From Brevipalpus yothersi (lineage: Eukaryota; Arthropoda; Arachnida; Trombidiformes; Tenuipalpidae): DNA of 64,000 nt. The notes under the pieces were generated by a model, which was not told the origin of the DNA, made no database searches, and was given only the letters and a program-made list of their open reading frames with translations. The position numbers were made by a program, and so were the translations under genes. Where the stretch lies: assembly GCA_003956705.1 (NCBI GenBank), contig QZCP01000839.1, forward strand, positions 186,001 to 250,000, read 5' to 3'. Every line of letters starts with the position of its first letter. The stretch's first letter is position 1. Below are positions 12,445 to 24,033 of the stretch, piece after piece.

Positions 12445-13706
12445 ACATTGAAATATAGCAATGAAAGGGTTTCACAAATACATTCGAGCCCATCTGAATG
12501 ATGATAATCAATTGTTGTCAGGCAACAATCCAATAACTGGCATGATAAATGATCTTCCAAGGTAAATCTTGACTAAAACATGAAAATTGTTTCTTTTGAT
12601 TGTTGGTTTGCGCTGATTGGTGCTTATACCATTCAAAAATTTCTGATCACAAATAAAAAGGTAAAAAAGGCAAAATTTGAAGAAGAAAAAAGAAATGAGA
12701 AAATGTCTCTTCATGTTAGATAGGGTAATATTGCATAATCTGGTTGAACTACCGGTAATAGGAAAGAGGCCATTCGAAATGAGAAAAATATTTCATCTCA
12801 TCTTAGAAACTAGTTCTCATTTGCTGGCACAAAGACAAGCACAATTAATTTCACTTATAGATCCAAAGCATCTCTGGATTTTCAAAAGATGGATTATTCT
12901 TACGTTTGAGAATTACCGATCAAAAGCATTCTAGTATTCTATGAAATCGATTAGAAAGAGGGCCTGAAACGATATCTGGAAACCAATAGCAAAAGAAGAA
13001 GTATAATTCATGCAAATTATGAGCAATTGACTTCTTAAGTTAGAGAAAGTTTATATCTCAGTCGAACAGTATCATATTTGATGATTCATGTAAGTAAATT
13101 TTATTTTTTATCTATTAGGAAAAAAAAGAACCTTTTCAACCTTGAATGTCTCCACTCAAATGGCTGAAGTGAGGAGGAAAGAAAAAAATTGATAAATGAT
13201 ATTCGAGAGCAACTGGATGGTTGCTCTGAATAACACCATATTATTTAAGGACCATATTATCGATTGAAGTATGACTTGCAATGACGAGACTGAATTATGT
13301 GTGAGTTTGTTTTTGGACTTGAGTCTATTCATAATGAGAATTGAGAACCCAATTTTTCTATCCTAAAGATGGGTATCATGTCTGATGAAGAGGGGTAGAA
13401 GAGTATAATCATCGGTTAAAAGCTTTTGATCAATACATGATTCTCATCCATACAGTATCTACCTTTATTCCTTTGAGAATGTTTTTAGCGCAATTTAGAA
13501 GTAATTCATAGTATGTGATGGGTAAAGCAAATTAAATAATGGAACTCTGCTGCTTCTTTTTATCGAAGCCCCTATTCACTTGTACATATACACGCTCACA
13601 CATATTTAGGATAAAATTCTTTTCCATAGAAGCTGAAATAGAACGTTAACCCACGATCACTGTTGCGATGTGAATGCATTTTCATCGGTATTCTTCTTCC
13701 CTTCAC
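12441..13706. other. No supported feature
   Basis: AT-rich DNA. A plus-strand ORF of 85 codons at 12677-12934 has no splice or promoter context and resembles nothing I know. I treat the stretch as intronic or intergenic. Confidence 0.4.
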
Positions 13707-15018
13707 GGTAAGATGGATGCTTCCATCAGAAAATCTGAACAGTAAAAGGCTGTCACATCTTCCAAAGTAGACAAACAAAAATATGATCACCCAAATTCTC
13801 ATCTCCCATTCCACTCATTCTCTCAATGGATTGGAATCGAATACTTTCCCATCCACTCTCTCAGGGTCCTGTTTCGTGAGAATTCAAAATAAATCTTCCA
13901 CATCACCACCATGACACTAATATTCAGAAAGTGAATGGCTATAGTTACCGAAAATTTGCCCTCTCAGCTAATAGAGTCCGATCAGACTTTCTGGATAAAT
14001 AAGTTTTTTTTAAATCGGGAAGCTTCCCATTTGAGAGCCCATTTACAAGTTATGTTCGATTACCTCTTAACACCACTAGGTACCATCACACTCTGGAGAT
14101 TTTATGCCTTTCTCTACTGAGAAATCATCATCATGAGCTCATTTAAAAATTGCTTATCAACCAAGAGCAGAATTCTCGGTGATGCGAAGCCATCAAAAGG
14201 GTTGAAAGATAGATAAAAAGTAGAGGCTATAACACCTTAAAGTGAATGAGCTACATGAGCTCGAGTAAGTCTAGTTTGGCCAATTCATATTTTCAGTCCA
14301 AAGTTTCTCCTCTCCCACTCAGAATCTTCTGTATCTTTTAGAATTCTAAGTAACCTTGTAGCATTGAGCAATAAGATGGTAAGAGAGATTCTTTTGGCAA
14401 GTTGCGATACATGCTTATTAGGTTCCGGGAGTCTCACTATCAGTTGAACAATACTTGAGTTTCCATCAAATTGAGAGAAAAAGATTCTTTCCCTTTCTCC
14501 TGGATCATCTGACGAGCCATGGAAATGATTCACTCACGAAGTGCTACATATTCAGGATACTCTTGTTGCATTAGTTCATTTAACCTGAAACAGAAAGTTT
14601 CTGGAGAAGAACAAGAGGCAATCTACTCTCGGACAAGTGAATGGTAAATCAAACGTCAGCTATCAAGAGGCATCATTTAAAGTACAGAGAGAGAGAGAGA
14701 GAGAGAGCATTTAGGGTCGAGATAATGAAAATAAACCTGATACAGAGAACCAGAGGAGTTGAGCTGAAGAGCAATATACGCTCGAAAAGATGTCCAAGCA
14801 ATATAATACATATAATACATATGAGTGTACGTAGACATGTTCACATATGGGCCATGAGATGGTCTTATGCCTTCATGAGGCCAATTTTTCTCTAGCCGCA
14901 TTGCAACTTTTATGGAACAAATCTATACCCACACACACACACACATACTGAGTCGTTATGGTTATTTCTTTCAGCTCAAATGCAAATAAAATGTGCAACA
15001 CAAAACGATCGATCAAAT

Positions 15019-15079
<61 letters not shown>

Positions 15080-16136
15080 TACCAACTTTGCTTGTATGTT
15101 ATTGTGTGTTATTTCCTTGTGCGAACAATCTCAATATATATATATATATTCCATCCATCCCTGGAATGCATCAAAATCATTTTGCTCGGTCCAAATAGCA
15201 TCATAAACACCTCCAAACAGACGTTATTCATTTCTCAGAATTGACCATGTATCATTTGAAATATTCTTTCAGCTGTCACTGAACATCGGAAATGTTTGGG
15301 AACTCGAGGAATAGAAGGAGAAGAATAGAAGCAGCTAGAATGTGTAAGCTAAACCGGTGATCTGACCGATATCAGTCATTTCAAGTTCATCTATACTTAC
15401 ACGAGCATACCTAGCAAATGCTTTGAATTCCTGGGAGTATTATGAGCCGATTAATCGAGCTTTTTTGGATAATATTCGACAGGAGCTCCGTTTCAGCATA
15501 TTAATGAGCATCCTATCCAATTGTCTTCAGCAAAGTTGCTCACATAGCATATCTAACATATCAATGGCTTGCTTATTGGTTGAGATTTTTTCCTCACTTT
15601 CCTTTTCTCTTTCTGAATACTTCGCTTCCAACAATCTGTCAGGCTACTTGTGCATTCATGAAAGTATGAAGTATTCTTGGGGAGCAAAAAGAAAACCTTT
15701 CACCTTCATCCAAATCTTAATATCACACTGTGATACCATAGACGCAGACAAAGAGTCTTTGTTGTGCGTATGTGTAATTGACACACACGATTATCTGGTC
15801 TATTCAAACTGTTCAAACTTATTAAATTAAGTGTGAATAATGATCATACACTTCAAATTTTGAAATCATTGTTCTGGCGAAACTTTCCTCACTATAGAAA
15901 AATAGTTTCATTGTTCAACAGAGTATCAAGGATCAACTCTATGATAAGAGGCGCTTAACATTGTTTACGAGGTAGATGAAGAATTTTAATATTCATTCAA
16001 GAGTAACGGTACTTACGGCTCTCTGTTCTCTGTGATAAAGGCTTTGGGGGCATCTGTGGAATGTTCTATACTATCGTACTTTCCTGTTGACCAACTTTCG
16101 ATGTATTCCAAGTATATATGATATCGTTATCAAAAG
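13707..16136 (-). CDS. Internal exon block of an unrecognised large minus-strand gene
   Basis: Six exons chain in phase: one ending at 16017 (upstream limit unclear, open up to 16136), then 15430-15401, 14584-14538, 14436-14319, 13990-13949 and 13734-13707. Donors include GTAAGT (16016), GTAAGT (15400), GTGAGT (14537), GTGGGA (14318) and GTAACT (13948); most acceptors have a pyrimidine tract. Joined, the segments read from LEYIESWSTGKYDSIEH through LNELMQQEYPEYVAL, LAKRISLTILLLNATRLLRI and SDRTLLAERANF to FSDGSIHLT. The protein looks helical. I recognise no family. That five successive junctions keep frame is the main support. The exons may continue to the 3' block at 4462-6648; that link is inference. 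Confidence 0.45.
15020..15076. repeat. (CT)n microsatellite
   Basis: About 57 bp of perfect CT dinucleotides within an intron of the candidate minus-strand gene. Confidence 0.95.
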
Positions 16137-16139
16137 GTT

Positions 16140-17063
16140 GGAAGTGGAAAAGAAAAATCCTAGAGTCCTAGAATTCTCAGGAAAAGAATCACATCAAGAT
16201 CATCTCCCACAGGTGAGACCAGTGAGTGTTTCCGGGTGTGAATTGAGAGAGCAATAAAGAGGAAGTAGTGGATGGCAAATAATCAGCTGAACTTTGTTCA
16301 AGGTGTTCTGGTAGTAATTTCACTTCGGACAACACACATGTACACACACATATATATACTGGTGTCAAGATGAACCGGTTGAAGTCAATCGATAATCAAC
16401 AAACATCCTTGCCAAAGAGAGGCTAGATGAACAATATACTAGCGAAATAGTTTGGTAGAGAGAGAGAGAAAGTGAAAGAGCAAGTGAGTGCTTTGATCAC
16501 GAACGAATCATAGGTGGGCTTCACGAGCGCTTTTCAGGGGATCGAACTTGATAATCGATCAGATGCACAGCGATATTTATCGATGAGTTTTTTTTTCTCT
16601 TCCTAGCAGTTTTTTTGCAATCACTGTGTTTATGTGTGTACGTGAATGAATGGAAGAGAGAAAGAAAATGAAAGAGACGAGAGATGAATTCTTACTTAGC
16701 AAGCCGATTTATTTAATCAAACATGGTGAGAACGATTCATTGGGTATATATATATACTGATTGATCTGAGTCTCTCTCTTTCTCCAAGAGAACTCAGTCA
16801 GAATTCATGAAACTTTTTTGGGAAAATGAGAGAGAGAAAAAGAAGCTGGAAGCGAATAATCTGAATGGCCTACTCTTTCTCTGGGTCTCTCTCTCTCACT
16901 ATTTCCTAGGCATTTTACTAGGCATGACCACTGGCATCTGATGCAGCAGAACGAAATTCAAGATCAGTACATGGCAAGTGAACAGGTTGGAATGAACACC
17001 GAGATTTGTTGCTTCCTCTCCCATGAACTGAGCAATTTAGCCTATGATATTCAATTGCCTGTT
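16140..17063. other. No supported feature
   Basis: Contains short GA-rich tracts and TA runs (for example 16746-16757) but no ORF or exon I can support. Confidence 0.4.
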
Positions 17064-17326
17064 TCATGGGCTCAAATTTGTTATCCAGACAGAGCTTGAG
17101 GTGTAATTTGACGTAAAATCAAGAGGGAATACTGACAGATCTGTTATGAAATGCTTTCCACCTGTAATGATCAAGATTAAGATCTGTTCGGGGTGTTTTA
17201 GCTTTTCAAATAACTCAGATTCTTGTACTTTGAGGATGTGTTGACAAATTTTTTTAAATTTTCTCAATTCCAGGAGATTGGTTGCGAAATCTGCAACGTT
17301 GAACTTGGTTTTGGGCTTAGTGATCG
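17064..17326 (-). CDS. Possible exon, unrecognised
   Basis: A minus-strand frame open from about 17326 reads FNVADFATNLLELRKFKK and continues through LFEKLKHPEQILILIITG, where a GTGGAA could act as donor. The composition is coding-like and helical. There is no upstream ATG and no strong acceptor. It could be a further 5' exon of the large gene at 13.7-16.1 kb, or a relic. Confidence 0.3.
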
Positions 17327-17527
17327 GAACTTATTCGATCATTTTGCTAACATTCCAGTTGCAAACTCATAGCTAATTACGTTACGAATTATTCATCAGT
17401 AGATGCTTGCTATTCCTATGAGAATTTGCTCACATTTGAAGTGACTTACTATCCAAGTCCTTGAGAAGGTACATACAACTCGCTAAGCTAAGATGAATAG
17501 TCTTAGACTGATTCTCTAGTGGACAGC

Positions 17528-17764
17528 TTATTTAAGATTGATTTCGGGTGAACGGGAAACAGACCAGAATGACCAACCCTTCTCTGGTAGACATTCATTT
17601 TCAGAAGGTGGACTGATTCGTAGAATGTCACTGGTGCTATCCAGAAAGTGTATGGACTTGTTTGTTTTAAGAAAAGCTTGGTCCAGTCTCTTAATGCTTA
17701 CCTTTGAACCGCTATATACATGCAACACCGTTTCTCCTTTGAAGACATTTTTATTTCCACTCAA
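17528..17764 (-). CDS. Possible exon ending in a good GTAAGC donor, unrecognised
   Basis: The frame reads NKNVFKGETVLHVYSGSK up to about 17706, where TCAAAG|GTAAGC is a consensus donor; the frame also stays open beyond it to 17528. There is no ATG start. No family recognised. Position and strand fit a 5' exon of the large minus-strand gene. Confidence 0.25.
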   Translation of the reverse strand: MSGNKNVFKGETVLHVYSGSKVSIKRLDQAFLKTNKSIHFLDSTSDILRISPPSENECLPEKGWSFWSVSRSPEINLK

Positions 17765-17799
17765 ATTTTAATGTAGATTGTCTCCCATAAGTGGTTGGT

Positions 17800-19239
17800 G
17801 ATTAGATTCAATTAGTCGATGATTGATTCATTCAACTCTCTCGAGTTTAAGACCAATTCAGAATTCAAAATTGGTTTTGAACATCATGATGTCTTTGACA
17901 GAAAATACATCAGTAACACTATTGATAATTATAAGCTTCATAATATACTGCTTATATTAGAGTGGAGACCTTATATCATCAGTCCCACTTACAATGTTAG
18001 TAATTCATATGCACCGAGAAAGGTATACCCCTAATGTATGTCAATAACAGATGTGGAACTCGAGATTTTGATTTCAAATGGCTACTCACTGATTAGGCTT
18101 AGTCTCAAGCAAATGCTGCCAATTTCGAATTTTAGGAATCGAGTCAAATGTTTGTCGTATTTTATGTTCAATAAAAATCAATTTTTCGAAAGAAGTTAGA
18201 ACTCTAAGAATAAAACAGAAACTATTCTAGGAATACACATTCAGTTTCTCAAAATACACCACAATGCAATGATGAGAACTCGAAGAAAGCCTTTTCTCTC
18301 AGCCCAGGGGGGATGTTATGGGAAAGAATAGAAATGAGATCTAAACTGGCAAAAAAACATGTAAAAAAATCAACAAAATCGTGCGATTTCCTTCCAGAAG
18401 AATTTTTTTGATCAACGAATGGTTAATCTTGAATTTAGAAATTAGTCCAAAAATATTCCAGATTCATACACATCTTACTTTCTCATCAAGCTAGACTTCT
18501 CGATCGGTGAGAGAAAAAGTTTCAATAGTCGTAGCTGAAAGGCTGTATTTGAAGATCAGTCAAGTTGTTGGAATCCTAATTTTCCCCAAAAGCCCTTCAT
18601 AGACACCTCTTATCGGGATCTAAAACACATGGATAAAATTTTATTGGAAACCAATTTAATGGAAAACAATTGCTGCTATCCAGCTTTTCTCATCAATCCA
18701 TGATTATTTATTGATATCCCATAGAATATCCCATTGATAGAAATTTTAATGCATTTTACCCTATCAATGTGACCCTTCTTCTCACAATGTGACCACAATT
18801 AGACTGATACTGTATTCTCGCGTTTGAAGGTAGATAAGTGAGAGCCAAGAGAATTTCACATGGGCAATGTCAAACCTCTCCTTATTAGGCTCATTTCATC
18901 GGGGCTAGAAAAACTTCCAATACTGATGGATGTAACTTATCCAGTTAAATCTCACAGCTTGAACTAACGCTCAGTTTTGATTTTTTCACACCACCGAAAG
19001 GTAATTTTTCTGAAATTATGAGCCAATTTGCTGTGAATTGTAATCCAAGAATCTGTTGCAATCCCTGGATTTTGAATGAATGTGATTTCTTCTTTTGATG
19101 GCATAACTTAGTCTATGGATAATTTATTTAGTGAGTAATTACTCTCTATGAGTGTCAATCACAATTGACTAGTAATGAGAAAGAAACTATTCGAGCAATT
19201 GTCGAGCATTCAATTGATCACTCTAAATTTGCGTTTTTT
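17800..19239. other. No supported feature
   Basis: AT-rich intergenic-looking DNA. Short ORFs on both strands lack splice signals and recognisable content. Confidence 0.45.
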
Positions 19240-21261
19240 CTAGTGGCCCCAATGGTCATGTCCATCATGAGGCTTGTGATGATGGAACTTATGATGATGA
19301 GATGCATGATGTCCATGGAATCCATGCTCATCGCCGTGATGTCCTGAAACGAAAGGATAAATCGTTAATATATTGTCTCCATCATTGACGAGTGCTAAAT
19401 CATATTGTATTTTCATTGAAATTTAGACCTACCTCTACCATGGTGGCCTCCATAGTGCTCTCTGTGATGAGCATCATGCTTCTTGTACCTGAAAAAGTAG
19501 GAAATTAAGTTGAATCCAAAGATGTATTGGGGTATAAGTATAAGAGATGAGATTGTGAGCCATTTCAATGGTCTCGAACCTTTGTTTCATAATTGGCAAA
19601 CTGTCTGCTCCACAAATTAGAAGCTAATAGTTATGATTGAATACAAGTCATATTATTATGTCTATTGGCTATGATCATGGTCTAGATGAGGAATGTGATC
19701 AAATTTTTTGCTTAGAGTCTGTAATGATGATCTCATTATGATCAGCTCTCATCTTCAGTGCCAACTTTGTTTTTTCTACCATTCTACTGATCGGATAAGC
19801 AATTATCAAATAATTAAAGAGTCAGTCGACAATTTACTGTTACCAGGGCCAGTTTTTGACTGATTGACACTTTCGATCAGCTCGTGTAATGGTGTCACTG
19901 CTCGAGTGACTGATGAGCTCCATCTTGGCCTTACTTATGACCGAACGTAGTTTCGATTCATGGTCTACATGAATATAGTGTTATTATCAGGAAGTTACTT
20001 ACTTTTCGTCTTCTCCAGCATGTCCACTATCATGGCCATGATGATTTCGGTTACGCTTGTGACTATAATCATGTTCCCTATGATGGTGTCGATGATGATC
20101 GTCCCGTTCTTTTTCGTCACCCCATTTCTTGATTCTCTCTCCAGCTGATGGTGAGAGGATGGAAAATTTTGTTTATGATTTCAATTTTGGGTTCTCTAAT
20201 CTAGTCTATATTTTTAAAGGAACTGAGTTTACCTTTGTCCCAATGCCATTTCTTTTCTTTACCGTGTCCTTTGTCTTCATGATGGTGGAATTTTTTTCCA
20301 TCTTCGCGGTGGAAATGACCATGCTTCTTTCTATGATGAGAATGGCATTTAGAAGAGATTTTTGATTTATCAAGAAGGAAATAAGTGATAAAAAAGAAAC
20401 TTTGACAGCAATCTAGTAGCAAAATTGACCTCAGGAATATCTGTATCTGTATCTTTTTCTGTCTCTCTAAAAAAGTTTGCTTTTGAGTGATACATGATTT
20501 GGAATAGCATGTTCACCAGCTAAAATTTTATATTTTATAATGGATAGTGGTATAAATCGTGACAACTTATAGTGAAAGCGTTCCACGAAACTTTTTACTC
20601 AACTAGAGAGAAAACTATCCTAACTAGACGAATCGTTCAATGATAGAAGTGAGTTATAGAAATGAAAGTAAGCCACCATTACCTGTGGTATTCTTGATGA
20701 TGCTCCTTGTCATGTTCCTTTTGATGTCTTCCATAGCCATGTCGATCATGATGATCTTTATGGGCTCGGTGTTTCTTTTTGTCTCCATCCCAACGTTCAT
20801 CGAGACCTGTCGAGAGAATATGCATTACAATACAATCATGAATACATGGAAATATCGAAATATTTTTGTTGCAAATTTGAGAATTGTCAAGTTGCAAGTT
20901 TCTTAGCTACAATTTTTGGACATGAACTCAGTGGATTAATGATTTACTTACCCTTCCATCTTCCCCAATGATGCCCAAAATCGTAATCTTTCATAGCATG
21001 AGCTTCTTCATGGTGCTTATCATGAGGGCTATGATGAGAGGCTAGAGGTAGGAGATCCCAAATTTTCTCCACAAATGACTTTGATTTTGGCGAAGCAACT
21101 CCTTGCGAATTGGAGCTAACATCTGAAGGCACAAGAGTGGTTGTGGCTGGACTCTGAGAGGATTGTGGGGACTGAGCAATCAGAGGGCTTGATTTGGCCG
21201 GCAGCGATGATGGCAAGGCAGTTGCACCGATAGCTAAAAGCACCACACAGACCACATACAT
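19240..21261 (-). CDS. Secreted histidine-rich protein, six exons, 277 aa
   Basis: Exons are 21261-20952, 20806-20683, 20330-20233, 20144-20003, 19488-19433 and 19343-19240. All introns are GT-AG and the phases run 1,2,1,2,1. The ATG at 21261 is chosen because it opens a clear signal peptide (MYVVCVVLLAIGATALP); the longer frame upstream begins at GTG. After a Ser/Pro-rich stretch, the mature protein is dominated by His with Lys, Asp, Glu and Gly (HHDRHGYGRH, KKHGHFHRED, HHRHHHREHD, HGFHGHHASHHHK). Five of the six exons each carry one or more such blocks, as if an exon unit had been copied. His-rich secreted proteins often bind zinc or copper; that role here is inference. No known domain is present. 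A TATA box precedes the gene. Confidence 0.85.
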
Positions 21262-21376
21262 CTTGCAGGCAGTCACGTTCAAGTCGCAGTCATACACAAA
21301 CTATTCGACTTGATTCCACTTTCCTTTGACGCGAAACGATTGTTGAATGCTAGCCGATAGACAATAGATTGGAAAC

Positions 21377-21383
21377 TTTTATA
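21377..21383 (-). promoter_or_regulatory. TATA box of the His-rich protein gene
   Basis: TATAAAA on the minus strand, about 116 bp upstream of the ATG at 21261. This leaves room for a start site near 21350 and a 5' UTR of about 90 nt. Confidence 0.6.
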
Positions 21384-21643
21384 CTCGCACGCTAATCGGT
21401 CACAATTAAGACACCAAGTGGACTGATCGGAAGCTTGAGTGTGCAAATCATCCTTTTTTCGTGGATCATGATCCCTTTATCATTAAAGAGACAGCCAGCA
21501 AAAGCGATTTCAAGCGAGTAGGTGAGATTGACAAAAACTATCTTCAATTTCGAGGCAAACTCTTGACACTATCGATTTGAGGAACGACAAGTTTTTGTGT
21601 CTTCCGAATAATCTTGCCCAATCTTCAACACTACGAATGCCCA

Positions 21644-21649
<6 letters not shown>

Positions 21650-21690
<41 letters not shown>
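21650..21690. repeat. (CT)n microsatellite
   Basis: About 40 bp of CT dinucleotides upstream of the His-rich gene. Confidence 0.95.
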
Positions 21691-21694
<4 letters not shown>

Positions 21695-21950
21695 GTAAGA
21701 GAAGGTGAATCAGATGAACTAATTTCTTTGCTGTTGGACGAAATTTTCGGTGAACCTGAATCTTCGTTCTCGCTATCAAGTAATTAAATGTTACGATAAT
21801 GAATTTCTGCTTCTCCACTCGATATCCCCTTCTTTCTCCACTTTTAATAAGACATGAAAGCGAGATAGTCTTTTGAAATCTTCAAATATGTTCCAACAGT
21901 TGGATCACACTGAAAGTAAATCATCGGTATAACTTCAAATAGCTCTCCTC

Positions 21951-21954
<4 letters not shown>

Positions 21955-22014
<60 letters not shown>
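21955..22014. repeat. (GA)n microsatellite
   Basis: About 60 bp of GA dinucleotides, 265 bp from the CT run at 21650-21690 and of opposite polarity. The two tracts could pair as an inverted repeat. Confidence 0.95.
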
Positions 22015-22017
<3 letters not shown>

Positions 22018-22019
22018 AG

Positions 22020-22903
22020 TTTGATAGGTTGGAATGGTGAGGCGATAGTTTGAATTTTCATCTTCCAAGAGTGAACAAGAATATGAGAGAAAGTAGATTT
22101 CTAGTGGCTACAAGGAAATTGAAGCCTCAGGTATTCGTTCCTCCATCATTTTCATTCCGTTTAGAAAACTTGTCCATCATTCTGAGAAATTTCCTCTCAT
22201 AGAAGTGGAGTTCTGTTTTGAACATCAACACCGAGGTGAGTTCAATTCTACATGTATATTGGCCCTTCGCTCATATTTTATCATAAGTTGTATCTTCGTG
22301 GGTTATTGAGAACAGGGAGCCCAATTCTGATGCAGTAGTTGAAAAACTTTTGAGGACATCTTGTAAGGGGCAAAATGTTTTAATTTCTATCAATTCGTCG
22401 AAAACTTGGTCTACTTTCCGTTATTCGAATTTTCATCAACGATCATAAAAAATAATAGATGGTTATCTCAATGGTATATTTTCATTCAAATTCAATCAGC
22501 TCTATAGATCTTTGATCATTTGAGACATGAGATTCTTCTTCAACCTGAGAATGTGAAATTTTTCACCAATTTCTAGTTTTATTGGCCTACCTATTTATTA
22601 GTTATTATTAGTGAGAGCTACCGAGATTAGGCCATAAGAATAAAGCAATCGCCCATATAACTATAATTACTATAGTAGGTTACTATGGGCAATTTTTCGC
22701 TGTATCTCTGCTTTTTGGGAGGTTTCCGGTAGTAGTACATTGTAGATAGACCCCTCTTTTTAGCAACACAATCTTCTTTGATGATTTTAATGATTGATAA
22801 CTACTATATTACAAAAATTAAGACACTTGATGAAATCATTTTCACAATCTGTTGAGCTTTACTTGAGTCAGCGTGCGAAGAATGAGTGGAAGTTGGAAAT
22901 TTG
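22020..22903. other. No supported feature
   Basis: AT-rich spacer between two secreted-protein genes. No ORF with coding character. Confidence 0.5.
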
Positions 22904-23197
22904 TCAAAAGGATAGAATTTGTTGAAGTTCCCTTCTGGTCAGAGTTAGTTTTTCAATTTTTTGAGTATCACGTACTTTCCGATTTCTATCCTTTCTCTTC
23001 TTGGCTCTGTTTTTCATATTGTGTTGAATGGCAAGATTGAGGAAAGCATCAGTAAAATTAAGAGGAATACACAACTCATGGTTCCCATCAGTTCTTTGGA
23101 TTAGTAGAACATTGAAAAGATCTTTATCATTACTTTTGAATTCATAAAGATTGGCCAAACCGATCATCAGAAGCAGGGCTCCAATTGAACGAAACAT
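22904..23197 (-). CDS. Small secreted basic protein, 97 aa
   Basis: Single open frame with an ATG at 23197 and stop at 22904. The N-terminus (FRSIGALLLMIGLANLYEF) is a plausible signal peptide. The rest contains NHELCIPLNFTDAFLNLA and then a strongly basic segment (KNRAKKRKDRNRKVR) with several possible dibasic cleavage sites. There is a single Cys. Length and layout resemble a secreted peptide precursor, but no known neuropeptide signature is visible, so function is unknown. A TTATAAG sequence on the minus strand near 23391 is a possible TATA element. Confidence 0.5.
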   Translation of the reverse strand: MFRSIGALLLMIGLANLYEFKSNDKDLFNVLLIQRTDGNHELCIPLNFTDAFLNLAIQHNMKNRAKKRKDRNRKVRDTQKIEKLTLTRRELQQILSF

Positions 23198-23399
23198 TTC
23201 CAGTGAAAATAATCAATCGGACTTTCGGAAGGAATCTTCACTTGAAACAGTAATGAAAGAATCACGAGTGATCAACTATACTTTCACTGGCGAAAAATAC
23301 TCTAAGAGAAACCACAATCAGCTTGGCACGAAATGAAAATGATGCACTGATGAGATGAAATGTTTTGATAGTGATCGCTCCATCATCGCTTATAAATGA

Positions 23400-24033
23400 A
23401 TATTCAATAATGGTGAAGACAGTTCCAATTATTATGCAAAATTAATTTCAACACTTTCCGAGAGGTACACTTTTTTTGGATGCATCTAATCGTTGTCCTT
23501 TCGTAGATGAAACGTGTCAAATCCATAATCACCCAAAAATAGAGAGAAAGAAAGAAAGAGAGAGAGAGAGAGGAAATAGATTTCAAATCATTAAATGATC
23601 CATGAAGTGAGGAAAGCTAAATAAAATCAGATTACGACAAAATCATATGCAAAGCTATCAAGTTGTTGGACAGCCAAATAATTGAGAATAAACATGAGTA
23701 TGTGATAAAAAAACATAAACTACGAGAAGAGTTCCTGAACGGCTTCAGATTTACGATTGGTGATGGAACCCTGGATGGATAGTGTACAGAAAAGCAAGTG
23801 GTTTGAGGATCGTTTCCTACAGAAGATCTATTCTTGGATATTGATGAGATTCTAATTTTCGAGTGGCATCAAATTTCGACTCTAATCATGTATTGATTCG
23901 TCCCATCAATTTTACAACATATAAAGAGGTGGAATAGGATCAGCTAAAAAACAGAAAGGTATCAGCCAGATAAATCACACCTTAAGAACGTATCTGTTAC
24001 TTTATTACCGAATTAAAAAAAATAGAAATTCAT
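23400..24033. other. No supported feature
   Basis: Intergenic spacer with a short GA-rich tract near 23541-23572. Nothing else recognised. Confidence 0.5.

Noticed and set aside
15423..15830. Plus-strand ORF of 135 codons
   Set aside because: Rich in Ser, Leu and Cys, no splice or start context, and it overlaps the in-phase minus-strand microexon at 15430-15401. Treated as a shadow.
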